Assembly: GCF_027857615.1 (NCBI RefSeq)
Contig: NZ_JAQIFT010000056.1
Span: 1-18,434 of the forward strand
Direction of reading: 5' to 3'
Length of the DNA stretch: 18,434 nt
DNA from: Holtiella tumoricola
Lineage (GTDB): Bacteria > Bacillota > Clostridia > Lachnospirales > Cellulosilyticaceae
Positions 1 to 7,577 of the stretch are shown one piece after another. The position numbers and the translations under genes are program-made. The notes beneath the pieces are model-generated. The model ran no database searches. It was not told the origin of the DNA and saw only the letters and a program-made list of their open reading frames with translations. Positions within the stretch are counted from its first letter, which is position 1; each line of letters starts with the position of its first letter.

Positions 1-74
1 GTATTTCTTTAAGCCTTTTTTACATAAGGAAAAGTTTACTTTGACGTGGAAGTTAAGGATAAAATATATCCTAC

Positions 75-686
75 TTATTTGATGAATCGAATAGCAGCTA
101 AAGTATTAGGACCTTCAATGTCAGCATCTTCTGCAAGTGGGCAATCAGAATAAACAAGGACTCTATAATGTACGTTTTCAAGGTGAGAAGAGGCTAGATC
201 AATATGAGAGAATGGAATAGCCACATCATCACTTCCAGGAACCAGATCCACCTCTAAGGTATAGATTGGAGAAGGTGTAGGAATAAGGTCAGAATATTTT
301 TCAATAATGATAGTAATATTAGCATTTTCAGCTTCTCTACCTACCTCACCATCTTCTGTATCTGGTTCATATTCGTGGTCTAAAACAACCATTCCATTTA
401 ACCAAACAAGATCACCAGAACATATAGTATGAAAAGCAGTTTCTAGCATAAGTGTAGGTTTATTTTGATCAATTGAAATAAGGGTGTCATCCCCATCTAG
501 ACGTTCAGCATAATTAAATTCAATTTTACTGATTAAGTTATGATTAGGACAATGACATGGTTCAACAATAGGAGCCTTTGGCTCAGGTTTAGCTTCTTTT
601 GCTAAAACAGTAGATGGAAGAATAATTCCACCTAATACAGAACAACCTACTAAAAAACTAAGACTTCTTTTTACCCAATTTTGCAT
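75..686 (-). CDS. Exported protein of unknown function
   Basis: I do not recognise the family. The protein has 203 residues. The ATG at 686 is chosen over an upstream in-frame ATG at 752 because a strong ribosome binding site (GGGAGGA, 694-700) lies just before it and the protein then opens with a classic signal peptide: basic MQNWVKR, a hydrophobic stretch to about residue 24, and a likely signal peptidase I cut after VLA (residues 27-29). An LVGC at residues 12-15 resembles a lipobox, but the hydrophobic stretch before it is too short to convince. The mature part of about 174 residues starts Pro/Lys/Glu-rich, has a PCHC motif, two more cysteines (TICSG and DCPL), is acidic and reads as mostly beta strand. 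No transmembrane or anchoring domain is visible, so it is probably secreted or loosely wall-associated. It is divergent from selO and no shared role is apparent. Confidence 0.7.
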   Translation of the reverse strand: MQNWVKRSLSFLVGCSVLGGIILPSTVLAKEAKPEPKAPIVEPCHCPNHNLISKIEFNYAERLDGDDTLISIDQNKPTLMLETAFHTICSGDLVWLNGMVVLDHEYEPDTEDGEVGREAENANITIIIEKYSDLIPTPSPIYTLEVDLVPGSDDVAIPFSHIDLASSHLENVHYRVLVYSDCPLAEDADIEGPNTLAAIRFIK

Positions 687-836
687 ATGCAAATCCTCCC
701 TTAATTTATCATTTTGTTTTTTGTGAAGCAGATAGACTAAATGCCACATCAAGTCAAAATTTCTTATGTATACAATAGAACAAGCTTTTGATAATAGTAT
801 ATGGCTTGGTCTTAAAAAGGTTCTAGATATGGAAAA

Positions 837-865
837 TAAACAAGGGAGTTTTACACAAGTATAAT
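837..865 (+). promoter_or_regulatory. Probable sigma-A promoter of selO
   Basis: A TAAACA box (837-842, four of six consensus bases) lies 17 bp upstream of a perfect TATAAT (860-865). Transcription would start near 872, about 50 nt before the selO ATG. The rest of 687-922, the intergenic stretch shared with the divergent exported-protein gene, holds a possible minus-strand -35 (TTGACT, in 750-757) but no convincing -10 partner, and nothing else I can identify. Confidence 0.5.
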
Positions 866-922
866 ACTAGATATAAAGTAAATACTAAACTGTAAGATGA
901 TAAAATTTGAAAGGAAGATAGC

Positions 923-2365
923 ATGAAACTAGAAAATACTTATATAGATTTACCAGACTTATTTTATACAGTTGTATCACCGACACCAGTAAGTGAGCCA
1001 CAGCTTGTAAAACTAAATAGAACTTTAGCAAAGGAATTAGGACTCAATATTGAAGAGCTAGAAAGTGTTGAGAGCATTAATATTTTAGCTGGAAATAGTG
1101 TATTAGAAGGAATTAAGCCTATAGCTCAGGCTTATGCAGGACATCAGTTTGGACATTTTACAAAATTGGGAGATGGAAGAGCCATACTACTTGGAGAATG
1201 GGTTACAGGTGATAGAAATCGGGTAGATATACAACTTAAAGGTTCTGGTCCAACACCTTATTCTAGAAGAGGGGATGGACGTGCAGCTTTAGGGCCCATG
1301 CTGCGAGAATATATTATTAGTGAAGCTATGCATGCTTTAGGTATACCAACTACACGTAGCTTAGCCGTTGTTGCAACAGGAGAATGGGTTAGACGACAGG
1401 CACAAGAAAAAGGAGCAATATTGGTACGGGTGGCAAAGAGTCATTTAAGGGTAGGAACGTTTCAATATGCAGCTGCTTGGGGAAGTAAAGACGATCTAGA
1501 AGCCTTAACGGAATATGCAATCCATAGGCATTATCCTACTCAAGAGACTGTAGAAAATAAGGCACTTTATTTATTAGAACAAGTAGCTAGACAGCAAGCA
1601 GATACAGTAGCAAAGTGGCAATTAGTAGGGTTTATTCATGGTGTGATGAATACAGATAATATGAGTATTAGTGGAGAGACTATTGACTATGGTCCGTGTG
1701 CCTTTATGGATATCTATGACTTAAAAACAGTATTTAGTTCAATTGATCAAGAAGGCCGCTATGCCTATGGTAATCAACCACGTATGGCAATGTGGAATTT
1801 AGCACGTTTTGCAGAGTCACTATTACCTATTATTCATACAGATGAGAAAGAGGCAATTAAGCTAGCAGAAGAAAAACTTAGAGTATTTGATAAGTTCTAT
1901 AAACGATATTGGTTAGAAGGCATGAGAAGTAAATTAGGCCTTTTTCATGAACAAGAAGAAGACCCAACATTGATCAAAGACTTATTAGAGATGATGGAAA
2001 AGGAGAAGGCAGACTATACTAATACTTTTGTTGCCTTAACTTATGGAGAACTAGAAGCTATTCCTTTTTGTCAAACGGAGGTATTTTTAGAATGGAATAA
2101 AAGATGGAAAGTGCGTCAAGCACAACAAAACGAAACACAAGAAGAGGCTTGCGATTTAATGCAAAGAAGTAACCCTGTAGTTATTCCGCGTAATCACAGA
2201 GTTGAAGAAGCTATAGATCAGGCTGTAAATGAAGGAAATGAGCAAGTTATGGAACAATTATTAGAGGTACTCTCTAATCCCTACAGGTATGAAGAAAGAC
2301 AAAGGGCTTATATGACTTTACCGGCACCATCAAGTTGTCCTTACAAGACATTTTGTGGAACGTGA
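923..2365 (+). CDS. selO: SelO/YdiU protein adenylyltransferase (pseudokinase)
   Basis: The product has 480 residues, the normal length for bacterial SelO, a pseudokinase-fold enzyme that transfers AMP from ATP to Ser/Thr/Tyr of target proteins and is linked to redox stress. Diagnostic stretches are AYAGHQFGHF (70-79), LGDGRA (82-87), QLKGSGPTPYSRRGDGRAA (104-122) and HGVMNTDNMS (239-248). By comparison with the characterised Pseudomonas enzyme (constant offset of 7), K106 and E129 should hold nucleotide phosphates, D245 is the catalytic base, and N246 and D255 bind metal. Cys478 is third from the C-terminus (KTFCGT), the position of selenocysteine in animal SelO and of a redox-active cysteine in E. 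coli; a second cysteine lies in GPCAF beside the metal site. The ATG has AGGAAG five bases upstream. The gene appears monocistronic. Confidence 0.95.
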   Translation: MKLENTYIDLPDLFYTVVSPTPVSEPQLVKLNRTLAKELGLNIEELESVESINILAGNSVLEGIKPIAQAYAGHQFGHFTKLGDGRAILLGEWVTGDRNRVDIQLKGSGPTPYSRRGDGRAALGPMLREYIISEAMHALGIPTTRSLAVVATGEWVRRQAQEKGAILVRVAKSHLRVGTFQYAAAWGSKDDLEALTEYAIHRHYPTQETVENKALYLLEQVARQQADTVAKWQLVGFIHGVMNTDNMSISGETIDYGPCAFMDIYDLKTVFSSIDQEGRYAYGNQPRMAMWNLARFAESLLPIIHTDEKEAIKLAEEKLRVFDKFYKRYWLEGMRSKLGLFHEQEEDPTLIKDLLEMMEKEKADYTNTFVALTYGELEAIPFCQTEVFLEWNKRWKVRQAQQNETQEEACDLMQRSNPVVIPRNHRVEEAIDQAVNEGNEQVMEQLLEVLSNPYRYEERQRAYMTLPAPSSCPYKTFCGT

Positions 2366-2412
2366 TGAAATATTAAGAGTTGATGACAGTTCCTCTATTC
2401 TAGTTAATAAGT

Positions 2413-2442
2413 TTGAAGTGGTGCATACAATAATCCTATAAA
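2413..2442 (+). promoter_or_regulatory. Likely promoter of the SLH surface-protein gene
   Basis: TTGAAG (2413-2418) and TATAAA (2437-2442) are separated by 18 bp, matching four and five of six consensus bases. Transcription would begin near 2449, giving a short leader with the ribosome binding site AGGGGG (2456-2461) eight bases before the ATG. Confidence 0.5.
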
Positions 2443-2469
2443 GAACTTATTACAAAGGGGGAATAAAGT

Positions 2470-4845
2470 ATGAAAAATTGTACTTTAAAGTCACTTATAG
2501 GATTACTTGTTATGACACTTGCGTTAGTGACAATGCAGGTTATACCTGTTCAGGCAGCCACATTTAAAGGATTTAAGCAAGACCAAGAAACAACGAGCAA
2601 GCAAGAAATTAAAGTAGGAGATTATATTTATTATGGTACTTACCTGGGGAAAGACATTTTATGGTATGTAGCTGAAAAAGATGAGAAGGGGCTATTATTA
2701 TACGAGAGCAACCGCTATGAGCAACTTCAAAATTCTAAAAAAAATATCATCGATAAAATTGGAAAATTCACTAAGGAAAATGATTTAGAAGATTTAGATG
2801 AATTATTTGATGTAGAAGAGATACCTAGTTTATTTTCTCTCATAACAGATGGAACCATCAATTGGGCAGATATTACTGCAGTTTATTTGGACCCTAATGC
2901 AATTGTATTTAAATTAGGAGAAGGAACTAAACAAAATCCCTATACCATTTATACGGAATGGAAAGAAACACCTACCCTTAAGGCAAATGGCAATCAAGTA
3001 ACCCTGTATAATGTAGAATTAGTAGGGACAAAAGTGACAGGCGAAGTGATCCCAACTATAGTGGTAGATGGTGTTAGTCAAAGTATCTCCAATATAAACT
3101 ATGATGGAGATAAAAATACTTTAGTATATCAGCTTTACCAACCGATTAAGCAAGGGCAAAGTGTTCAATTTACCTATAGCTTAGCACAAGACGCTACGAC
3201 TGCTATTGCCAAAGCTGGAGATAAAGTGGTGCTTAAACAAGTATCAACCGCTGTTAAGAATGAAACCGTAGATTATGTACCACAACCTGTAACATTGACA
3301 AAAGGACTTCAAAATGAAGGAGTCAAACTAGGAGATTCTAGAACGCTTAGTGTAATAGCTAAAGGTGAAGGGGTGTTAACCTTTAATTGGTATAAAGAAG
3401 GCAATTGGATTTATGGTGAAACATTTAATTCATCTAATCAAGATGTGACTTCTTCATATGTTATAAAGAATATAAGAAAAGAAGATCTAGGTAAGTATCG
3501 TGTTGAAATAAGTAATGATATCAACAAACTAGAATCTAGTTGTACGGTTAATCTCTTACAACAATATCAAGTACGCACAGCAACCTATCCGGTAGAAGCA
3601 GGTGCTTTAACAAATAATAGTATTAACCAAGATGGTATTTATACGATTAATGATGTGGCAACTGTTACAGCAACACCAAAAGGCTATTACCGTTTTACCA
3701 ATTGGACAGAAAATGGTAAAGAAGTAAGTCGTGACCGTAGCTATAGTTTTGCAGTGACACAAGATAGAAATCTTGTTGCCAACTTCTATTATGATAAACC
3801 GGTTGTTATTCCACAGTATACCATTTATGTGACCATTAATCCTAAAGATACAGGTACAGTCAGAGGAGATTATACCTATAACAAAGGAGAATATGTAACT
3901 GTAAAAGCTAAAGCAAAAGAAGGCTATATTTTTGAAAATTGGACAGAGGATGGGAAAGTTGTAAGCAGAAATGAAGAATATAGTTTTACTGTTGAAAGGG
4001 AAAGACGTCTTAAAGCCAATTTTACAGAAGAACAACCTAAAGAATTAAGTTTTAAACAAGCTTGGAGAGCTTTATCTTCTAGACAACAAAAAGCCATTGA
4101 AGAAAACTTTGAAGAGTATTTACCTTATACAACATTAGAGGAAACACTTAGTTTAGATGAATTAGAGGGGTTAACAAAAGGTTATTTTACAAAAGATCAG
4201 CTAAGAGAAGTGAAGAGAGATCTAAGTCTTTTAGAAGATATAGGAATTGATTTAGATTGGGAAGTTGTAGAACTAAGACGGGTTTCAAGTGTGAGTTTTA
4301 AAGATTTAGGTAGAAATCACTGGGCTTATAGTAATATTACAGAACTTGCAAAAAGAGGGATTGTAGCAGGTTATCCAGATGGTACGTTTAGACCAAGCAA
4401 ACCACTTACAGTAGAAGATACTTTTACATTCCTTGATAGAGTATTACTATTAAATGATCAAACAGAAGTACAACAACCAAGAAGTACAGTTGAAAAATAT
4501 ATGACCAATAGTAGAAGTTGGGCATTTGACTCTATGGCATCTGTAGGATCAAAACTAGAAGAAAAGATGTTGCGTCAAGTAGGGAGAATGGAAGACACCT
4601 ATTTATCACGTGGTCAATTGGCACAAGTATTGTTTGAAGTAACCAATGGCAATTTGAAAAAGATAAAACCTTTAGTTTTATTTACAGATACCCGATACTC
4701 AGAGTATGAAGATGGTATTAATTACTGTATTCGAACAGGATTGCTTGAAGGGACTACGGCAACGACTATGGAGCCTAACAAAGCTGTTACAAGAGCCGAA
4801 ATGATGACCATATTAATGCGTTTAGATGCTGCACTTAATCAATAG
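2470..4845 (+). CDS. SLH-domain surface protein with Ig-like and bacterial-repeat domains
   Basis: A secreted modular wall protein of 791 residues. A signal peptide occupies about residues 1-29 (cleavage after VQA). Residues about 46-90 (KVGDYIYYGTYLGKDILWYV) resemble the small beta domain common in clostridial surface proteins (DUF6273-like). Residues about 272-363 look like an Ig-like domain (NWYKEG, then DLGKYRVEISN). Two tandem bacterial-repeat domains follow (about 365-441 and 450-518), each with the signature GYxFxNWTExGKxVSR and ending in ANF. A charged helical linker (about 525-600) leads to SLH domains at about 608-658 (DLGRNHWAYSNI, GYPDGTFRPS), a degenerate one at 675-727, and one at 735-790 ending in VTRAEMM. 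SLH domains typically bind pyruvylated secondary wall polymer, so the protein is probably displayed non-covalently with its N-terminal domains outward. No catalytic domain is visible; ligand binding or adhesion is inference. Confidence 0.88.
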   Translation: MKNCTLKSLIGLLVMTLALVTMQVIPVQAATFKGFKQDQETTSKQEIKVGDYIYYGTYLGKDILWYVAEKDEKGLLLYESNRYEQLQNSKKNIIDKIGKFTKENDLEDLDELFDVEEIPSLFSLITDGTINWADITAVYLDPNAIVFKLGEGTKQNPYTIYTEWKETPTLKANGNQVTLYNVELVGTKVTGEVIPTIVVDGVSQSISNINYDGDKNTLVYQLYQPIKQGQSVQFTYSLAQDATTAIAKAGDKVVLKQVSTAVKNETVDYVPQPVTLTKGLQNEGVKLGDSRTLSVIAKGEGVLTFNWYKEGNWIYGETFNSSNQDVTSSYVIKNIRKEDLGKYRVEISNDINKLESSCTVNLLQQYQVRTATYPVEAGALTNNSINQDGIYTINDVATVTATPKGYYRFTNWTENGKEVSRDRSYSFAVTQDRNLVANFYYDKPVVIPQYTIYVTINPKDTGTVRGDYTYNKGEYVTVKAKAKEGYIFENWTEDGKVVSRNEEYSFTVERERRLKANFTEEQPKELSFKQAWRALSSRQQKAIEENFEEYLPYTTLEETLSLDELEGLTKGYFTKDQLREVKRDLSLLEDIGIDLDWEVVELRRVSSVSFKDLGRNHWAYSNITELAKRGIVAGYPDGTFRPSKPLTVEDTFTFLDRVLLLNDQTEVQQPRSTVEKYMTNSRSWAFDSMASVGSKLEEKMLRQVGRMEDTYLSRGQLAQVLFEVTNGNLKKIKPLVLFTDTRYSEYEDGINYCIRTGLLEGTTATTMEPNKAVTRAEMMTILMRLDAALNQ

Positions 4846-4861
4846 TTTACTTTTTGGATGA

Positions 4862-4890
4862 TTGACAGTATGGTTTTTTGCCCATATTAT
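4862..4890 (+). promoter_or_regulatory. Near-consensus sigma-A promoter for the small HTH gene
   Basis: A perfect TTGACA (4862-4867) and a five-of-six TATTAT (4885-4890) have the ideal 17-bp spacing. Transcription should start near 4897 and leave a leader of about 70 nt. This is one of the two best -35 boxes in the window and suggests strong constitutive transcription of the 77-residue protein. Confidence 0.75.
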
Positions 4891-4968
4891 ATATAAGATT
4901 AGGTCACGTCTATAATAGAAAAAAAATTATTCGATGAACGTAACATAAAAAGAGGAGAAATTGAAAAA

Positions 4969-5202
4969 ATGACAGATGAAAAAGCGTTACAAATCTTAAA
5001 ATTGTTTTATTTTGGTGCAACAAGTGTTCAAGAAATTGAACGTAAAGTAGGCTTACCAAGAGCAGAAGTTAGAGAAGTTTTAAAAGGTGCACGTTCATGT
5101 GACCTTATTAATTATAGTACACAAGAAACATGTGAAAACTTTGTTAACGTAAGAAAAAAAGGTTTAGAAAGATACTTACGTACAAAAGGTATTATCCAAT
5201 AA
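4969..5202 (+). CDS. Small winged-helix-like protein, function unknown
   Basis: A 77-residue soluble protein. Residues about 17-50 fit a helix-turn-helix: TSVQEIERKVGLPRAEVREV reads as helix, turn and recognition helix, followed by a basic segment and a possible wing (CDLINYSTQ). The C-terminus is strongly basic (VRKKGLERYLRTKG). It has no sensor domain, so it would be a stand-alone DNA- or RNA-binding protein. The start is supported by GAGGAG (4952-4957), 11 bases upstream. It is a single-gene unit with a near-consensus promoter in front and a terminator behind (5275-5320). I do not recognise a named family, and a target cannot be read from the context. Confidence 0.7.
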   Translation: MTDEKALQILKLFYFGATSVQEIERKVGLPRAEVREVLKGARSCDLINYSTQETCENFVNVRKKGLERYLRTKGIIQ

Positions 5203-5274
5203 AAGATTAAGAAAAATTTTATTTATACCTTTTGAAGAAGGTAGTTTAGTCAAAAATGAGTTAAAGAGGACATA

Positions 5275-5320
5275 AGCACTTGTTCTAGATATTTTGAATC
5301 TAGTGACGAGTGCTTTTTTA
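5275..5320 (+). terminator. Rho-independent terminator after the small HTH gene
   Basis: AGCACT (5275-5280) pairs with AGTGCT (5309-5314) and CTAGAT (5285-5290) with ATCTAG (5298-5303), joined by a G-T/A-C segment with one small bulge. A run of six T follows (5314-5319). It lies 73 nt after the stop codon. Confidence 0.85.
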
Positions 5321-5411
5321 TGATGAGAACTAATGAAAACTATAAAGGGTGTCAGAATAAACTTAGATATATATTAGGGAACACGTTCATATACTGTATT
5401 GAGAAGAACTT

Positions 5412-5456
5412 TTGACATAAGAAGGCATAGGTTACTTATAAGGTAGCATATGCCTT
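5412..5456 (+). promoter_or_regulatory. Promoter overlapped by a large dyad upstream of ktrB
   Basis: TTGACA (5412-5417) is followed after 19 bp by TATAAG (5437-5442). The same stretch is a strong inverted repeat: AAGGCATA (5422-5429) with TATGCCTT (5449-5456), and, across one mismatch, GTTAC (5431-5435) with GTAGC (5443-5447). The arms total 13 bp with one G-T pair, and TTGTCTTT follows. Read as DNA it is a promoter with an operator-like dyad over its spacer and -10. Read as RNA from further upstream it is a terminator-like hairpin. The remainder of 5321-5505 shows nothing else I can name; no c-di-AMP riboswitch core is recognisable. Confidence 0.5.
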
Positions 5457-5505
5457 TTGTCTTTATATAGACTGTTAAGTTTAAGGAAAGTGAGGCTTTA
5501 AATAC

Positions 5506-6810
5506 TTGGAAGAGAAAGTACGGCTAAGGCAAAAGATGAAACCTGCTAAAGTAATTGCTTTAAGTTTTATGGGTGTTATTTTACTGGGTGCTATTTTATT
5601 GATGCTTCCTATTTCAGTTAAGGAAGGAATGAGGGTTTCTTTTATTGATGCTTTATTTACTTCTACAAGTGCTGTGTGTGTGACAGGGCTTGTAGTTGTG
5701 GACACTGCAGATACTTTTAATGCATTGGGATGCACAATTATAGCCATATTAATTCAAATAGGTGGGTTAGGTGTCACATCTATTGGTGTAGGTATTATAT
5801 TAATTGCGGGTAGACGAGTAGGATTTAATCAACGGACATTGGTGAGAGAGGCTTGGAGTGTTCAATCATTTAAGGGCATTGTCAAGCTTGTGCGTGCAGT
5901 ATTGATTTTAACCCTTATATTTGAAGGAATAGGAGCAGTGCTGAGCTTATTTGTATTTGGGCAAGATTATCCTATAGGAGAAGCTATAGGCATTAGTCTT
6001 TTTCACTCGATTGCTTCGTTCAATAATGCGGGATTTGATATATTAGGAAATTTTCAAAACCTAATACCCTACCAAGATAACCTCTTTTTAAATCTTATAA
6101 CTTGTCTACTCATTATATTCGGAGGACTAGGATTTTTAGTGATTTTGGACTTATTACATGTACACCATTTTAAAAGGCTTACCCTTCATACAAAAGTTGT
6201 AGTAGTTACTACAGTCTTTCTTTTACTAAGTGGCACAGTTCTTCTCAAATTAACAGAAAATATAAGTTGGTTAGGTGCTTTCTTTCAAAGTACTTCGGCT
6301 AGAACGGCAGGATTTTGTACCTATTCTATAGGTGGGTTAACCAATGCAGGACTTTTAACGCTGATTATACTTATGTTTATTGGTGCATCTCCAGGATCAA
6401 CAGGAGGAGGAATTAAAACAAGTACATTATTTGTACTGATTCAGTTTGTTAAAAGTATAGTCACTAATCAACATTGTAGTGCTTTTAAGCGAAGTATTCC
6501 TTATGAGGCAATTGCAAAAGCAGCAGTGATAACCTTTTTAGCCTTAATTATTGTGTTAGCAGGTACTTTTGGGTTATGCGTATTTGAACCTGGAAATAGC
6601 CTTATGCAAAATTTATTCGAAGTTACCTCAGCATTTGGTACAGTAGGATTATCTACAGGTATTACGCCAAAGTTAACTGCGCCCAGTAAGATATTGTTAA
6701 CGTTGATTATGTATATAGGTAGATTAGGTCCATTGACTATAGCCTCATTATGGTTTGTAAAAGGAAAAACAGAAGTACATTATACAGAAGAGATGATTAC
6801 CATTGGTTAG
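5506..6810 (+). CDS. ktrB: KtrB/TrkH-family potassium uptake channel subunit
   Basis: A 434-residue integral membrane protein, the ion-conducting subunit of a Ktr-type potassium transporter. It has the four pseudo-repeats of the superfamily, each with a filter glycine: AVCVTGL (G61), FNNAGFD (G176), SARTAGF (G269) and AFGTVGL (G381). The loop GASPGSTGGGIKTST (293-307) is the flexible gate in the middle of transmembrane segment M2 of the third repeat. The start is given as TTG at 5506, with GAGG (5492-5495) ten bases upstream. An ATG at 5536 (residue 11) with AAGG upstream is a real alternative; it removes only a charged cytoplasmic tail. ktrA follows 12 bp downstream, so the two form an operon. 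Potassium uptake is usually Na+-dependent in this family. Confidence 0.93.
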   Translation: MEEKVRLRQKMKPAKVIALSFMGVILLGAILLMLPISVKEGMRVSFIDALFTSTSAVCVTGLVVVDTADTFNALGCTIIAILIQIGGLGVTSIGVGIILIAGRRVGFNQRTLVREAWSVQSFKGIVKLVRAVLILTLIFEGIGAVLSLFVFGQDYPIGEAIGISLFHSIASFNNAGFDILGNFQNLIPYQDNLFLNLITCLLIIFGGLGFLVILDLLHVHHFKRLTLHTKVVVVTTVFLLLSGTVLLKLTENISWLGAFFQSTSARTAGFCTYSIGGLTNAGLLTLIILMFIGASPGSTGGGIKTSTLFVLIQFVKSIVTNQHCSAFKRSIPYEAIAKAAVITFLALIIVLAGTFGLCVFEPGNSLMQNLFEVTSAFGTVGLSTGITPKLTAPSKILLTLIMYIGRLGPLTIASLWFVKGKTEVHYTEEMITIG

Positions 6811-6822
6811 AGGGGGGAATGC

Positions 6823-7485
6823 ATGTTTAAGAATAAGAAAACAGCTGCAATTGGAATTATTGGTTTAGGAAGATTTGGAATGGCTTTAGCCAAGCGACTT
6901 TGTGAACTGGGCAAAGAAGTTTTGGTAATAGATCAAAGTGAATCAAAGGTAAAGGAATTACGTAGCTATACTCAATATGCTTTTGTAGCAGATGAATTGA
7001 CGAAAGAAGTATTAGAAGAAGCAGGCATACAAAATTGCGAAGTGGTCGTTGTATGTATTGGCGAAAAAATAGATGTGAGTATTTTGACAACCTTAAACGT
7101 AGTAAGCTTAGGTGTACCAAAAGTAATTGCTAAAGCAATTAGTTATGAACAAGGATGTGTGCTTGAAAAAATTGGTGCAGAAGTCGTTTATCCAGAAAGG
7201 GATATGGCCCTTAGAGTAGCGAAGAAAATAGTAGCTCATAATGTCTTGGATTATATTTCATTAAATAATGATGTAGAGCTTTCTGAGATTAAAGTTAATG
7301 AAAAGCTTATAGGAAAGACAGTGAGTGAAGCTGATATGAGAAAACAGTATGGGCTTAATATTATCGCTATTGGAATGGATGGGGAAATAGAAACAGATAT
7401 AGAGCCTAATTACACATTTAAAGACAAAGATGTCATTGTGGTAGTAGGCAAAAAAGAAAATATTTCTGCATTCGAAATGGATTAA
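6823..7485 (+). CDS. ktrA: KtrA/TrkA-family RCK gating subunit
   Basis: A cytoplasmic protein of 220 residues that forms the nucleotide-binding ring gating KtrB. The N-terminal RCK domain has the Rossmann fingerprint GLGRFG (14-19) and the acidic residue closing the second beta strand, D37 (VLVIDQ), which contacts the ribose of ADP/ATP or NAD(H). The C-terminal RCK_C domain (about 135-219, with ELSEIKVNEKLIGKTVSEAD) is the part that binds c-di-AMP in Bacillus and Staphylococcus homologues; binding here is inferred from family. GAGGGGGG gives a strong ribosome binding site before the ATG. The gene order channel then gating subunit is the reverse of B. subtilis ktrAB. No terminator is visible behind it, so some transcripts may run into the MATE gene. 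Confidence 0.93.
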   Translation: MFKNKKTAAIGIIGLGRFGMALAKRLCELGKEVLVIDQSESKVKELRSYTQYAFVADELTKEVLEEAGIQNCEVVVVCIGEKIDVSILTTLNVVSLGVPKVIAKAISYEQGCVLEKIGAEVVYPERDMALRVAKKIVAHNVLDYISLNNDVELSEIKVNEKLIGKTVSEADMRKQYGLNIIAIGMDGEIETDIEPNYTFKDKDVIVVVGKKENISAFEMD

Positions 7486-7513
7486 AATTTTTGTGTATAA
7501 AGGTAAAAAACTC

Positions 7514-7544
7514 TTGACTCTATAGTAACAATAGAGTTTAAGAT
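7514..7544 (+). promoter_or_regulatory. MerR-type promoter (19-bp spacer with dyad) for MATE pump
   Basis: TTGACT (7514-7519) and TAAGAT (7539-7544) are 19 bp apart, too long for ordinary sigma-A recognition but the hallmark of promoters activated by MerR-family regulators through DNA untwisting. A perfect dyad fills the spacer: ACTCTAT (7517-7523), 7 bp, ATAGAGT (7531-7537). The MATE ATG follows 33 bp later, with GGAGG close before it. The BmrR-like regulator at 11891-12709 is a candidate ligand-responsive activator. Confidence 0.75.
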
Positions 7545-7577
7545 ATAACATGGCAAAATGAGAACGGAGGAAAGAGT

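Noticed and set aside
56..72. AGGATA/TATCCT hairpin just after the stop of the exported-protein gene as its terminator
   Set aside because: It has only six weak pairs and no T run on the minus strand; not convincing.
2405..2452. Nine-bp inverted repeat TAATAAGTT/AACTTATTA after selO as a terminator
   Set aside because: It is AT-only apart from one pair, has a 30-base loop and no T run, and overlaps the likely promoter of the next gene.
3607..4035. 142-codon open frame on the minus strand inside the SLH gene
   Set aside because: It lies opposite the two bacterial-repeat domains, has Phe/Ile/Cys-rich composition typical of an antisense shadow, and has no ribosome binding site of note.
5226..5243. 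TACCTT/AAGGTA hairpin soon after the small HTH gene
   Set aside because: It is a short stem without a T tract. The much stronger terminator at 5275-5320 explains transcript ending.
5321..5505. c-di-AMP riboswitch upstream of ktrB
   Set aside because: The region is short and AT-rich, and I cannot identify the conserved core of that riboswitch class.
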